Source of the DNA: CAVPHV01 sp963704825
GTDB lineage: Bacteria > Actinomycetota > Acidimicrobiia > Spongiisociales > UBA5794
Assembly (NCBI GenBank): GCA_963704825.1
Contig: CAVPHV010000018.1
Location: forward strand, 124,001-188,000
Direction of reading: 5' to 3'
DNA: 64,000 nucleotides
Part shown: one piece after another, positions 53,613 to 62,608 of the stretch
Position numbering within the stretch: the stretch's first letter is position 1
Layout of the letters: the number at the start of each line of letters is the position of its first letter
The notes under the pieces: model-generated
Database searches by the model: none
What the model saw: the letters and a program-made list of their open reading frames with translations, nothing else
What the model was told of the DNA's origin: nothing
Position numbers and translations under genes: made by a program

Positions 53613-53949
53613 CACAAGCTCTCTTTCAATCGTCCTTCGCACATGATGACGAGACCACTTGTCGCGAGGGTCAACGCAACTTCAACTCCCAATCAACGTC
53701 TGACGAGGGAAAGCGGACGCCTGGTTGAGTCGCCGGATCAGTGTGCGCGATGGCGACAATCAGTTCGACCCGCTCTGACCAAGCTGCGTCGTTCCGACCG
53801 CTCCCACGTGCCCGCGCGGACCTCAACCGCTGCCCGGTATGCCTGGGGAAAGCACGGCTCACCAGCGAGGGCTCGGAGTCAAATGAGCCTGCTGCGATGC
53901 CTCCTATCATTGCCACGACATCACACGTTGGCACGGGATCGGACACCAA
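53613..53949. other. Divergent control region of the hydrolase/ABC operon and the regulator
   Basis: 337 bases with no supported gene; frames crossing it are shadows of the flanking genes. It holds the three GTTGA repeats and TATCAT (53905-53910), a possible -10 box for the regulator gene. Confidence 0.5.
53671..53698 (-). promoter_or_regulatory. Three direct repeats with 11-bp period (OmpR/PhoB-type operator)
   Basis: GTTGA occurs on the minus strand at 53693-53697, 53682-53686 and 53671-53675, exactly 11 bases apart. The last repeat overlaps TTGACC, a possible -35 with no good -10 downstream, as in activator-dependent promoters. Confidence 0.6.
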
Positions 53950-54642
53950 TTGGCAAGTGGTAGGGCTCCCCATATCGTGGTAGTCGACGACGACGCTGAG
54001 CTTCGGGCGATCATCCGAGACGTCTTGGAGGAGGATGGCTTTCGCGTCACCGCTGTCGGCGACGGCGAATCGGTGCTGAGTCTGCTGGCCCGCCAACGCC
54101 CCGACCTGGTTGTCTTGGACTTGATCCTTCCCGGCCTCCCCGGACTTGAGGTGCTGAGGCGCCTTCAAGATCGTGGTCGGGTTCCCACGATCATCGTGAG
54201 CGGCAAGGGAGGCGAAGCCGACCGAGTCGTCGGGTTGGAACTGGGAGCCGACGACTACTTGGTGAAGCCGTTCTCGCATCGCGAGCTTCTTGCTCGAGTC
54301 CATGCAGTCCTACGTCGTAGCACCGATGCGGATGCGCCCGAGGTGCTCGACTTCCCGGGATTGTCGATCGACGTCAAGAGCCGCGATGTCACTGTTGATG
54401 GGCGTCCTGTCGCCCTCACGGCGCTCGAATTCGACCTCCTTGCGTTCATGGCCTCTTCGCCCCGTCAGGTCTTCTCTCGGGAGGTGCTTCTCGACCGGGT
54501 CTGGGGGTCGTCAGGCGAGTGGCAGACCGCTGCGACGGTGAGCGAGCACATCCACCGCCTGCGCCGCAAGATCGAAACCGACCCCGACGCCCCCACCCGG
54601 ATCGAGACCATGCGCGGTGCGGGATATCGGTTCGTGCCCTGA
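53950..54642 (+). CDS. OmpR/PhoB-family response regulator
   Basis: 230 residues. Receiver domain with acidic pocket VVVDDDAE, phospho-acceptor Asp57 in LVVLDLILPG, Ser84 and Lys106 in LVKPF. C-terminal winged helix (about 130-230) with LTALEFDLLAFMA, VWGSSGEW and RRKIETDPDAPTRIETMRG. The start is weakly defined: TTG 53950 is the only useful codon before the first strand, GTG 53977 would cut into it. It is divergent from the hydrolase/ABC operon and followed by a hybrid kinase gene. Confidence 0.88.
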   Translation: MASGRAPHIVVVDDDAELRAIIRDVLEEDGFRVTAVGDGESVLSLLARQRPDLVVLDLILPGLPGLEVLRRLQDRGRVPTIIVSGKGGEADRVVGLELGADDYLVKPFSHRELLARVHAVLRRSTDADAPEVLDFPGLSIDVKSRDVTVDGRPVALTALEFDLLAFMASSPRQVFSREVLLDRVWGSSGEWQTAATVSEHIHRLRRKIETDPDAPTRIETMRGAGYRFVP

Positions 54643-54731
54643 TGAACTCTCATCTGCGACTCTCGCGGCGGTGGCTCGTTGAAACTCTGTTGAAGGAGCG
54701 GGGAGCCGCGGTTGAGGTTCATCGGCGATAG
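54642..54731 (+). CDS. Possible 29-residue ORF after the response regulator
   Basis: ATG overlaps the regulator stop as TGATG. The peptide is basic (MNSHLRLSRRWLVETLLKER, then GAAVEVHRR). No ribosome binding site of its own, so translation would depend on re-initiation. Weakly supported. Confidence 0.25.
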   Translation: MNSHLRLSRRWLVETLLKERGAAVEVHRR

Positions 54732-54782
54732 TGGCGGAGTCGGACGGTCCGGCCTCGGCTTGGACGATCCCGAGCGACAGAA

Positions 54783-56702
54783 GTGACTGATATGCCAGAT
54801 TGGCCAAATGACCAGGGCGCCGCGGAATTCTCGCCCCTGCGCGCCTTTGTGACGAACTTCCCAGTAGCGGCCGCCCACATCTCGGGCGACCGGATCTGGC
54901 TCAATAGCCTCGCCGAAGAGATCGTCGGATACCGGGCGTCAGAATTGGCCACGCTCGAAGATTGGGGCAACGCGGTGCACCGGACCGATGAGCCACAGGC
55001 CAAGGCCGTGTACGTCGATGCCCGGAACGAAGGCTTCCCTCGACCGGTGGTGCTGACGATCTATCGCAAGGATGGAACGAAGCGTCTCGTCGAATTCAGC
55101 GCCTACCTCGGCGGAAACGAAGAGGTATGGGTGATGCGGGACGTGACCGACGCCCGTCGAGCGGAACAGGAACTGCGCGACCGAGAGCAGCGACTCCAGG
55201 TTGCAGTTACCACCGCGGGAGTGGGTATCTGGGAGGTCGATCTGGAGTCAGCGACAATGTCGGCCGACACGCCAACACGCCGATTGTTCGGTATGAGCGA
55301 CCAACCAGGATCCGACTCTCTCGACGAGTACATCCAGCGTGTCCGACTCGATGACCAATCCCGGCTCCGCGAAGCAATCGACACAGCCGTCGAGGCCCAA
55401 TCCACATTCGACATCGAGATCCAGGTACGGTCTGGTCATGGCCGCTACCGGTGGCGGCGCCTTCACGGAACCGCTGCACACGAGGCCGAAACGTTGCGGT
55501 CACGATTGATCGGAGCCGTTCGCGATATCGATTCGTACAAACGCATGGACGAGCGACTGCTTCACGCCGCACAGATGGAATCGCTCGGAAATCTCGCCGG
55601 CGGCGTTGCCCACGACTTCAACAACCTCCTTGCGGTCATCCAAGGACAGGTCGAGTTCGTAGCCCGTGAGCCGAACTTGTCGGAAAAGGCCGCGGTCCGC
55701 CTCCAGTCAATCGAGCGTGCCGTCGCCAAGGGCGCCGAAATGGTCGCGTCACTCATGGAGCTTGGACAAACCCACGCGCAAACAACCGAGCTGATCGACG
55801 TCAACAGAGTGATCGAGACCACCTCGGCGTCAATGGAGCGGATCGTCGACGAGGACGTGAAGCTCGAACTCAGCCTTCAAGCCACGACACCATTCGTCAG
55901 GTTCGGCGAGGGTCGCCTCTCCGCCGTCGTCTTGAACCTCGCATCCAACGCCCGTGACGCCATGCCAGTAGGTGGGCTCCTGACGATAGCCACCACGAAC
56001 ACGCCGCCTCCCCAACAAACTCGCGATGAGAGCGAGCAACCCTGGCTCAGACTGACGGTCGAGGACACCGGGATCGGAATGAACGCCGACACCCGTGCCC
56101 GTATCTTCGAGCCGTTCTTCACCACGAAGGCCCCCGGCCTGGGTACCGGCCTGGGCCTGGCATCCGTATATGACGCCGTCATCGACGCTGGCGGCATGAT
56201 CGACGTCGACTCGATTCCCGGTCAAGGAACCACCTTCTCGATATACCTACCGTGCACCCAGACGTCCGGCGCTTCCACGAGCGCAACACCGCCCCCAATC
56301 CACCCGGCAGTTCTCGGGCAGACAATCATGGTTGTCGAAGACGATGCCGCAATCCTCGACGTCACCGCAGACATACTGCGCGGTGCCGGGTATCGGGTGA
56401 TCCAGGCATTGGGTCCGGGCGAAGCCCAGGACCTCGTCGCTGGCGGGCAGCGACCGGACCTCCTGCTGACGGATGTAGTGATGCCTGAAGTCTCGGGACC
56501 CCAACTGGCGGCAGACATCCTCAGGCAACTACCCGAGATGGTCGTGCTGTACATGTCGGGCCACGCACCAGAAGGCCGACCAGGTATGCCCCCAAACGAC
56601 GCACTCCTGCTCCACAAGCCATTCAGCCACGAACAGCTCCTCCACCGCATCGCGGAGCTCCTCCCCGACCCCGACCCTGAGGGCCACGCGCCAGGAAGTT
56701 AG
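54783..56702 (+). CDS. Soluble hybrid histidine kinase (PAS-PAS-HK-REC)
   Basis: 639 residues with no membrane helix. Two PAS-like domains (about 15-125 and 135-255, the second ending RYRWRRLHG and RLIGAVRDID), HisKA with His277 in GGVAHDFNNLLAVIQG, HATPase with Asn389 (NLASNARDAMP), DTGIGM and GTGLGLA, and a C-terminal receiver with Asp564 in LLLTDVVMPEVSG. The receiver tail suggests a phosphorelay or self-control. GTG 54783 and ATG 54792 are both possible starts. It probably pairs with the regulator upstream. Confidence 0.9.
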   Translation: MTDMPDWPNDQGAAEFSPLRAFVTNFPVAAAHISGDRIWLNSLAEEIVGYRASELATLEDWGNAVHRTDEPQAKAVYVDARNEGFPRPVVLTIYRKDGTKRLVEFSAYLGGNEEVWVMRDVTDARRAEQELRDREQRLQVAVTTAGVGIWEVDLESATMSADTPTRRLFGMSDQPGSDSLDEYIQRVRLDDQSRLREAIDTAVEAQSTFDIEIQVRSGHGRYRWRRLHGTAAHEAETLRSRLIGAVRDIDSYKRMDERLLHAAQMESLGNLAGGVAHDFNNLLAVIQGQVEFVAREPNLSEKAAVRLQSIERAVAKGAEMVASLMELGQTHAQTTELIDVNRVIETTSASMERIVDEDVKLELSLQATTPFVRFGEGRLSAVVLNLASNARDAMPVGGLLTIATTNTPPPQQTRDESEQPWLRLTVEDTGIGMNADTRARIFEPFFTTKAPGLGTGLGLASVYDAVIDAGGMIDVDSIPGQGTTFSIYLPCTQTSGASTSATPPPIHPAVLGQTIMVVEDDAAILDVTADILRGAGYRVIQALGPGEAQDLVAGGQRPDLLLTDVVMPEVSGPQLAADILRQLPEMVVLYMSGHAPEGRPGMPPNDALLLHKPFSHEQLLHRIAELLPDPDPEGHAPGS

Positions 56703-56947
56703 CGGCGGGCCCGAACGCCCAATCCGAGCCCGCACCCCAGATCTACTCAGAAGGGTCCCCGGAAAAGGCCGTCGACCCGGAGCGACCGAACAAGCCGGCG
56801 TCACGCTCCAAGTTGCCACGGGAACCGCACCGGTGGGATCGACGACCATGCCGCAGTCGCCATCAACCTGATCACGGGCGAACTTCCGGCGCGTCTCCAC
56901 CCGCGCGACGGTGTTCCTCCCGATCTGATCAGCTCCACCGTTCGCCG
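56703..56947. other. Gap after the kinase gene
   Basis: 245 bases between convergent genes. An open frame on the minus strand here has no start and no recognisable domain. No hairpin with a T-run was seen. Confidence 0.4.
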
Positions 56948-57637
56948 CTACCAGTCGATCGGTTGACCGTCGCGGAAGAAGCCCCCGGTCGGGCCGTCGT
57001 CGAGGAGCGTTGCGGCCCACACGATGCCGGCGGCACCGTCTTCGATCGGGCGCCCCCCGGCGCCACCCATGTCGGTCGCCACCCAACCGGGGCAGATCGA
57101 ATTGACCAGGATGCCCGGCAGTTCGGCTGCCCACATCCGGGTCAGCGCGTTGACTCCCACCTTGGAAACCCGGTACCCGGGGGCGCGCCCTCCCATGTCG
57201 CTCAGGGCGCCGGCACCACTCGACACGTTGACGATCCTGGCATGCGGGCTCTGTCGCAGCAGCGGGAGTGCGGCCTGGGTGATGCGCCAGGTGCCAAACA
57301 GGTTGGTATCGAGGGTGACACCCACCTCGTCGAGGTCGGCGTCGACCGCCCCCTGCCAGGTGTCGTAGTTGATGGCGGCGTTGTTGACGAGCACATCGAG
57401 ACGTCCCGGGTCCGCCGCAATGATGCCGGCGGCGACACGGACACTTTCGGCCGAAGTGACGTCGAGTTCGAGTGGAGTTGCCGTTCCGCCCGCAGCGCGG
57501 ATCTCGTCGGCCACGGCCACTCCCTTGGCGGCGTCGCGGGCTCCGACCACAACGTGATGGCCAAGCGCCGCCAGCTGACGGGCAACCTCGCGGCCGATGC
57601 CGCGGTTGGCACCGGTCACAAGAGATACCGCGTTCAC
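56948..57637 (-). CDS. Short-chain dehydrogenase/reductase (carbonyl-reductase-like)
   Basis: 229 residues. NAD(P) loop VTGANRGIGREVARQL, NNAAINYDTW, catalytic Ser in IVNVSSGAGALS and Tyr/Lys in YRVSKVGVNALTR. The pattern resembles carbonyl reductase 1-like SDRs. Substrate unknown. GTG 57637 overlaps the photolyase stop as GTGA; last gene of the photolyase operon. Confidence 0.88.
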   Translation of the reverse strand: MNAVSLVTGANRGIGREVARQLAALGHHVVVGARDAAKGVAVADEIRAAGGTATPLELDVTSAESVRVAAGIIAADPGRLDVLVNNAAINYDTWQGAVDADLDEVGVTLDTNLFGTWRITQAALPLLRQSPHARIVNVSSGAGALSDMGGRAPGYRVSKVGVNALTRMWAAELPGILVNSICPGWVATDMGGAGGRPIEDGAAGIVWAATLLDDGPTGGFFRDGQPIDW

Positions 57638-58983
57638 CGGGCTGCTCCTCGGGCGGTTTCGTAGGCTGCGATGGCGTGGCGCCGGGCCTCGGCATGATCG
57701 ACGATCGGGAACGGATAGTCGACCCCGAGCGTCACGCCGGCGGCGGCGAGGTCGAGCGGACCAGCCTCCCAGGGGGCGTGGATCGCATCGTTGGGCAGGC
57801 CGGCAAGCTCTGGCACATACGCGCGGATGTAGTCACCGTTCGGGTCGAACTTGCGGCTCTGGGTGACCGGGTTGAACACCCGGAAATACGGAGCCGCGTC
57901 GGTGCCGGTCCCGGCAACCCACTGCCAGTTGCCCACGTTCTGGGCCATGTCACCGTCGAGCAACTGGTGCCGGAAGTGCCGCTCCCCCATCCGCCAGTCG
58001 ATCAGCAGATCCTTGACGAGGAACGAAGCGGTGAGCATGCGCACCCGGCCGTGCATCCAGCCCTCCCGATCGAGTTGCCGCATCCCGGCATCGATGATCG
58101 GGTAGCCGGTGAGGCCGTTCTGCCACGCCGCCAGACTCTCCAGATCGTTGTGCCAATTGATGGCGTCGTATTCGCTTCGCAGGGGGCGATCGGTTGTCGT
58201 GGGGTGGTCGGCGAGCACTTCGGTGTAGAAATCCCGCCACGCCAGCTGTCGCATGAACGCCGCGCGCCCGGCAGTGGCATCGCCGACTTCCGTCACCACC
58301 GCCGACGGCGACAGCGTCCCGAACTTCAGGTCCACGGAAAGCCGCGACGTCCCGTCGAGGTCGGGGCGGTCCCGGTTGTCGGCGTAGCGGTCTACCCGAT
58401 CGAGGAAGGTCTCCAAGCGTTTGTGGGCGGCGACCTCACCGCCCTCCAGCAGCGCCTCCGCCGCTGCGGGAACTCCGTCGCCGGGATCGGAATCGACTAC
58501 GGCCCGACCCGGCCCAGGTCCGAGCTCGACCGGGAGTTCGCGCCAACGACGATAGAACGGGGTGAAGACCTGATAGGGACGTCCGGTGCCGGAGACAACA
58601 CTTCCGGGCGGATGCACCACCGAACCAGGGAACCGATAGGCCGGCGCTCCCAGCGAATCGTCAACCAGAGCGTCGCGCCGCCTGGCGTATGGCGTGTAGT
58701 CCGTATTCCAGTAGATCGCGGCGGCATCTGCGGTCTCGGCCGGCACGATGACTTCGGGTAGCCCGTTGACCACCTTGAGCCGGCCGCCGAGCGCGGCCAG
58801 TTGGTCGTCCAGGGCGCGCAGATGCGCTGCCAGCTGGGGACCACGATGGGGTCCGGCGGTGCGCCACAGCCGGGGGTCGAGCACGAAGAGGGCACGAACC
58901 GCGTCATGGTCGCGAGTTGCCGCCGACCATGCCGGGTTGTCGGAGAGCCGAAGGTCCCGACGAAACCACACGACACCGCCCAT
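57634..58983 (-). CDS. phr: Deoxyribodipyrimidine photolyase, cryptochrome/photolyase family
   Basis: 449 residues. Repairs UV-induced pyrimidine dimers using blue light and FADH-. N-terminal antenna domain starts VVWFRRDLRLSDNPAW; the FAD domain has LAWRDFYTEVLADHP, GYPIIDAGMRQLDREGWMHG, RVRMLTASFLVKDLLIDWR and the class I CPD signature DGDMAQNVGNWQW. ATG 58983 overlaps the upstream stop as TGATG. Confidence 0.95.
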   Translation of the reverse strand: MGGVVWFRRDLRLSDNPAWSAATRDHDAVRALFVLDPRLWRTAGPHRGPQLAAHLRALDDQLAALGGRLKVVNGLPEVIVPAETADAAAIYWNTDYTPYARRRDALVDDSLGAPAYRFPGSVVHPPGSVVSGTGRPYQVFTPFYRRWRELPVELGPGPGRAVVDSDPGDGVPAAAEALLEGGEVAAHKRLETFLDRVDRYADNRDRPDLDGTSRLSVDLKFGTLSPSAVVTEVGDATAGRAAFMRQLAWRDFYTEVLADHPTTTDRPLRSEYDAINWHNDLESLAAWQNGLTGYPIIDAGMRQLDREGWMHGRVRMLTASFLVKDLLIDWRMGERHFRHQLLDGDMAQNVGNWQWVAGTGTDAAPYFRVFNPVTQSRKFDPNGDYIRAYVPELAGLPNDAIHAPWEAGPLDLAAAGVTLGVDYPFPIVDHAEARRHAIAAYETARGAAR

Positions 58984-60452
58984 CAAGCAGGCCCCACCGA
59001 GGGCCTGGTGGCGGAGCGTTGCTCGGCAGCGGCGACGATTCCGCGCGACATTTGACCGAAGATCACGCCGTGGAAGGGAGTCAGCACGAGCCAGTACAGT
59101 CGACCGAGGAGGCCGCGTGGGTAGAAACTCGCCTTCTGGCGCAGCAGGCTTCCTGTTGCAGTCGGCTCAACTTGAAACTCAAGCCATGCCTCACCAGGGA
59201 GCTTCATCTCGGCGTGAAGCTGGAGTCGGCGTCCCGGTTCGATCGACGCCACCCGCCAGAAGTCGACAGCTTCACCAAGGCGCAACGCCTCAGGATCTCG
59301 CCGCCCCCGCCGCAGCCCAACCCCGCCGATCAGACTGTCGGCGAAGCCGCGCAACTGCCATGCCCAATCGGCGGAGTAGTAACCGACCTCACCGCCGATC
59401 CGGCTGAACGCCCAGAACACATCGGAGGCAAGCGCCGGCGTGGCCATGCTGCGTTCGTCGGATTGCAGCTTGGCTCCGGCCCACTCGGGGTCGTTGGGCA
59501 GTGGCTCGGCCGGCGACGAAGCCGCGTCGGACCATCGTGTCACCACCCCGGAATGGGTGGCGGTTTGCAGGGCGCGTCGCACCGCTTCCTTGTAGTCGGT
59601 CAGTCCGCCGGTGAGTTCTTCGGCGATCGAATTGTCGGCAACGGTGACTTCGTTCTTCAGGCTCTCGACCAGTGGCTTGGCGACGCCCGTCGGCAACGGG
59701 GTCACCAGACCGATCCAGTGCTTCGAGAGCGATGGGCTCAGCACCGGCACGGGGATGATGATGCGCCGCGGCAGGCCGGCAACTTCGGCGTAGCCACGCA
59801 TCATGTCCTCGTAGGTGAGCTGATCAGGCCCCCCGATCTCCCAGAGATGCGATTCGCCGCCTGGTTCCTCGACCGCGGCGACCAGGATCGTCAACACGTC
59901 CCGAATGGCAATGGGTTGGCAACGGGTGCGCACCCACGTCGGCGTGACCATGGCCGGAAGCACCTCGGTGAGGTGTCGCAGCATCTCAAACGAGACCGAG
60001 CCGGAGCCGATGATCACGGCGGCGCGCAATTCGGTGACCGCAGCTGCTCCGGTGGCGAGAATCCGACCTACCTCCTGCCGGCTGCTGAGGTGCTTGGAGA
60101 GCTCGTCTCCCGAGCCGAGCCCGCCGAGGTAGACGATACGACCCAGTTGGGCATCGGTCGCGGCGGCGGCGAAGTTCTCTGCGGCCAACCGGTCCCGTGC
60201 CCCGAAGTCGGAAGCGGCGCCGTCCATCGAGTGGATCAGATAGAAGGCCGCATCACAGCCCACCATCGCATCGTCCAAGCTGGCCCGGTCGAGGGCGTCG
60301 GCGCTGACCACCTCGACATCGTCACTCCAGGGTTGCTGGATGAGCTTGGCGGGATTGCGGCTCATGCAGCGTACGGTGTGCCCGGCTGCGAGCAGCGCAG
60401 GCACCAGCCGGCCGCCGATGTACCCGGTCGCCCCGGTGACGAGGATCTTCAC
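58983..60452 (-). CDS. NAD(P)-binding protein with C-terminal DUF2867 domain
   Basis: 489 residues. N-terminal atypical SDR/NmrA-like domain (KILVTGATGYIGGRLVPALL, then YLIHSMDGAASDFGARDRLA), C-terminal part (about 340-480) with VDFWRVASIEPGRRL and FYPRGLLGRLYWLVLTPFH, typical of the DUF2867 lipid/ligand-binding module. The substrate is unknown; such fusions are often found beside photolyase genes. GTG 60452 is used with GGGGCAAC upstream. Confidence 0.88.
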   Translation of the reverse strand: MKILVTGATGYIGGRLVPALLAAGHTVRCMSRNPAKLIQQPWSDDVEVVSADALDRASLDDAMVGCDAAFYLIHSMDGAASDFGARDRLAAENFAAAATDAQLGRIVYLGGLGSGDELSKHLSSRQEVGRILATGAAAVTELRAAVIIGSGSVSFEMLRHLTEVLPAMVTPTWVRTRCQPIAIRDVLTILVAAVEEPGGESHLWEIGGPDQLTYEDMMRGYAEVAGLPRRIIIPVPVLSPSLSKHWIGLVTPLPTGVAKPLVESLKNEVTVADNSIAEELTGGLTDYKEAVRRALQTATHSGVVTRWSDAASSPAEPLPNDPEWAGAKLQSDERSMATPALASDVFWAFSRIGGEVGYYSADWAWQLRGFADSLIGGVGLRRGRRDPEALRLGEAVDFWRVASIEPGRRLQLHAEMKLPGEAWLEFQVEPTATGSLLRQKASFYPRGLLGRLYWLVLTPFHGVIFGQMSRGIVAAAEQRSATRPSVGPA

Positions 60453-60486
60453 GATCGTTGCCCCAGAATGCGCGGTGCCCAATTGT

Positions 60487-60975
60487 CTACCAACCCCACG
60501 AACCGGCACCTCCCTTGAAGGGACCGACCACATCGCTCGTGATCCATCCACCGTAGAAGGTACCCGGTTGGGCAACTACGAGTTCGTCGCCGAGGTAGCA
60601 CGCATCCATACGCCCCGGATAGAACGAAACATGGTCGACCAGCGCCTCGAAACCGGGCTGCGGGGACGGATAGCCCCACGCCGCCGCCGACGAGGTCTCG
60701 TCGCCAACTCGAACATCCCAGTAGGCGGCCTGTCCCTTCCACTCGCACACGGTGTGGAGAGGATTGGGGATGAGCACTCCTGGAGCGACGGCGGCGGTTG
60801 GGACGTAGAAGTTGGGTGGGTGGCTGGTCTCGAGCACACGCAAAGCATGGCAGCTCTCCACGATAAGGCTGCCGTTGAACACGATCGTGACCTGTCGAGG
60901 TTCTGGCTCGACCCGCGGCGGTCGCGGGTAGTCCCAGACCGATTCCTGGCCCGGCGCCGGGACATCGCGCTTCAT
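60487..60975 (-). CDS. DUF427 family protein
   Basis: 162 residues. DUF427 signatures: VCEWKGQAAYWDV, AWGYPSPQPGFEALVDHVSF and the end PGTFYGGWITSDVVGPFKGG. Function unknown; some fungal relatives are tied to secondary metabolism. ATG 60975 overlaps the SDR stop as ATGA, placing it in the photolyase operon. Confidence 0.9.
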   Translation of the reverse strand: MKRDVPAPGQESVWDYPRPPRVEPEPRQVTIVFNGSLIVESCHALRVLETSHPPNFYVPTAAVAPGVLIPNPLHTVCEWKGQAAYWDVRVGDETSSAAAWGYPSPQPGFEALVDHVSFYPGRMDACYLGDELVVAQPGTFYGGWITSDVVGPFKGGAGSWGW

Positions 60976-61898
60976 GACCCGACGCTCTCAGATAGCTTCT
61001 CGAGGCGGTCCCATAGCAACTGGCGTTCTTCAGGCGTTTCCCTCGTCCGCTCCGTCATGTGGGTGTCACGGGGGGTACGGTCCAGCAAGAACTGACCGCT
61101 GAGGTCGGCCGCTTCTGGTGCGGCCGCCAGCCACACCATCGTGTCGGCCCCCTGCTCGGGGCTCCGCAGCAACGGACCCATCAGCCGATTGAACCCGGGC
61201 AGCGAGTCGGCGACACCAGGCGTGCTCGCCCATCCCGGATGCATGGAATTGACCACGACGCCCGTGCCGCGCAACTGCTCGGCCCACAGTTCGGTGAGGA
61301 TCACCTGTCCCCGTTTGGTACGGGCGTAGGCCGCGGTCCCGGTGTAATCACCGTCCTCGAACTGAAGGTCATCGACGGCAATCCGTTGCGAGTACATCCC
61401 GCCCGACGACATGTTGATGATGCGCGATGGCGCCGACTCGATGAGTCGCGGGATGAGACGGTTCGTGAGGATGAAGTGACCGAGCAGGTTGGTCGCCAAC
61501 GAGCGTTCAAGCCCCTCCGCCGTAACCGAACGCTCGGGGAACAGTACTCCGGCGTTGTTGATCAGCACATCGATGCGTGACTCCGAGGCCAGCAGCCGAT
61601 CGGCCAGGTCGGCAACCTCAGCCATCGACGACAGGTCGGCGATCTGATGGGTGATGTCCGCTCCTGTGGCGGCGTGGATCTCGTCCTGAAGCCGCTGGGT
61701 CTTTTCGGGATTGCGACCGACGATGACGAGTCGGGCGCCAAGTTCGGCCAATTGGGATGCTGCCGCCAGCCCGAGACCGGAGGTTGCTCCGGTGATGACA
61801 ACGGTCGCTCCGGTCATGTCGGCGTCGATTTGCCCAAAATCGCGGGCGCGGAATCGGTAGCCGAGGTTGGTGAAACCGCCGAGGGAGAGGACATTCAT
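60972..61898 (-). CDS. Short-chain dehydrogenase/reductase (DHRS12-like)
   Basis: 308 residues. A 40-residue N-terminal lead (NVLSLGGFTNLGYRFRARDF) precedes VVITGATSGLGLAAASQL; NNAGVLFPERSVTAEG; catalytic IINMSSGGMYSQ and YARTKRGQVIL. The lead and substrate loop resemble DHRS12-like SDRs. First gene of the photolyase operon. ATG 61898 is chosen with AAGGTCTCCCT upstream; ATG 61973 would add 25 residues without a ribosome binding site. Confidence 0.87.
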   Translation of the reverse strand: MNVLSLGGFTNLGYRFRARDFGQIDADMTGATVVITGATSGLGLAAASQLAELGARLVIVGRNPEKTQRLQDEIHAATGADITHQIADLSSMAEVADLADRLLASESRIDVLINNAGVLFPERSVTAEGLERSLATNLLGHFILTNRLIPRLIESAPSRIINMSSGGMYSQRIAVDDLQFEDGDYTGTAAYARTKRGQVILTELWAEQLRGTGVVVNSMHPGWASTPGVADSLPGFNRLMGPLLRSPEQGADTMVWLAAAPEAADLSGQFLLDRTPRDTHMTERTRETPEERQLLWDRLEKLSESVGS

Positions 61899-61992
61899 AG
61901 GGAGACCTTGTCGCTGGGGGGATCGTGGTGCTGTGAAGGCGAGGTTGCACCCCATGTTCGGATCCAGCGCCATCGACGGATGACAACGGGTC

Positions 61993-61998
61993 TAGATT
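61993..61998 (+). promoter_or_regulatory. Leaderless-type -10 box of the four-helix protein
   Basis: TAGATT ends seven bases before ATG 62006. Confidence 0.5.
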
Positions 61999-62005
61999 GC
62001 CATCC

Positions 62006-62608
62006 ATGGACGATCAGATGCGCCTCCAAGCCGACCAATTGGGCCGGATGCGGGGAATGACCCGCTACTACCACGAACGGTTCTTCTCGGACGTTCGTTT
62101 CGTCGCCGTTGCGACGATTGCGCTCTTTTTCCTCGGTTGGTGGGAGGTGCCGGAGGCGTTCCTACTGATTCCACCCGTGGCCCTATTTGGAGCCGCAATG
62201 ACGGCCTTTGACGCGTCCTACCTTCTCTTCGCCCGACACTATGCGGCACGTTTGGAGGCCGACCTCAACCAAGCGCTCGGCCCAGATACGCTCCTTGCCT
62301 CCCGGGTGGAGAACATCTACCTGTTCCCACTGAACGATCGCAAGATCGTGGTCGCCGCCGGCGGGTCCGGGTTCACCTGGTTCGGTTTCATGACGTTGTT
62401 CATCACCGGGTTCGGTATCGCTGCCTTCGGCTTCGGCTTGGCCCTGGGCTGGCCGGCATTGATCGACCACGGGTCCGGGTGGGCGATCGCCTACCTCGGA
62501 GTGCTGGGTGCCGCCACCATCGCCGCCATCGGTGTCGGGTTGTGGTGGTTCATCGGAGGCGAGGGTGAGCGGCGCCTCCAAGCAGTTTTGGGATCGGGAG
62601 GCGATTGA
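62006..62608 (+). CDS. Four-helix membrane protein of unknown function
   Basis: 200 residues: a polar N terminus, two helices (FVAVATIALFFLGWWEVP and FLLIPPVALFGAAMTAFD), a soluble middle with LEADLNQALGPDTLLASRVE and a WFGFM segment, then two more helices. No family recognised. ATG 62006 with TAGATT upstream supports a leaderless start. It is divergent from the photolyase operon, so co-regulation with it is possible but not shown. Confidence 0.75.
   Translation: MDDQMRLQADQLGRMRGMTRYYHERFFSDVRFVAVATIALFFLGWWEVPEAFLLIPPVALFGAAMTAFDASYLLFARHYAARLEADLNQALGPDTLLASRVENIYLFPLNDRKIVVAAGGSGFTWFGFMTLFITGFGIAAFGFGLALGWPALIDHGSGWAIAYLGVLGAATIAAIGVGLWWFIGGEGERRLQAVLGSGGD

Noticed and set aside
53671..54303. 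Minus-strand 210-codon frame opposite the response regulator
   Set aside because: Shadow of the receiver domain codons; no start site or family resemblance.
56529..57695. 388-codon minus-strand frame spanning the kinase end, gap and SDR
   Set aside because: It is antisense to the kinase receiver and out of frame with the SDR, which has intact motifs; the gap part has no start or domain.
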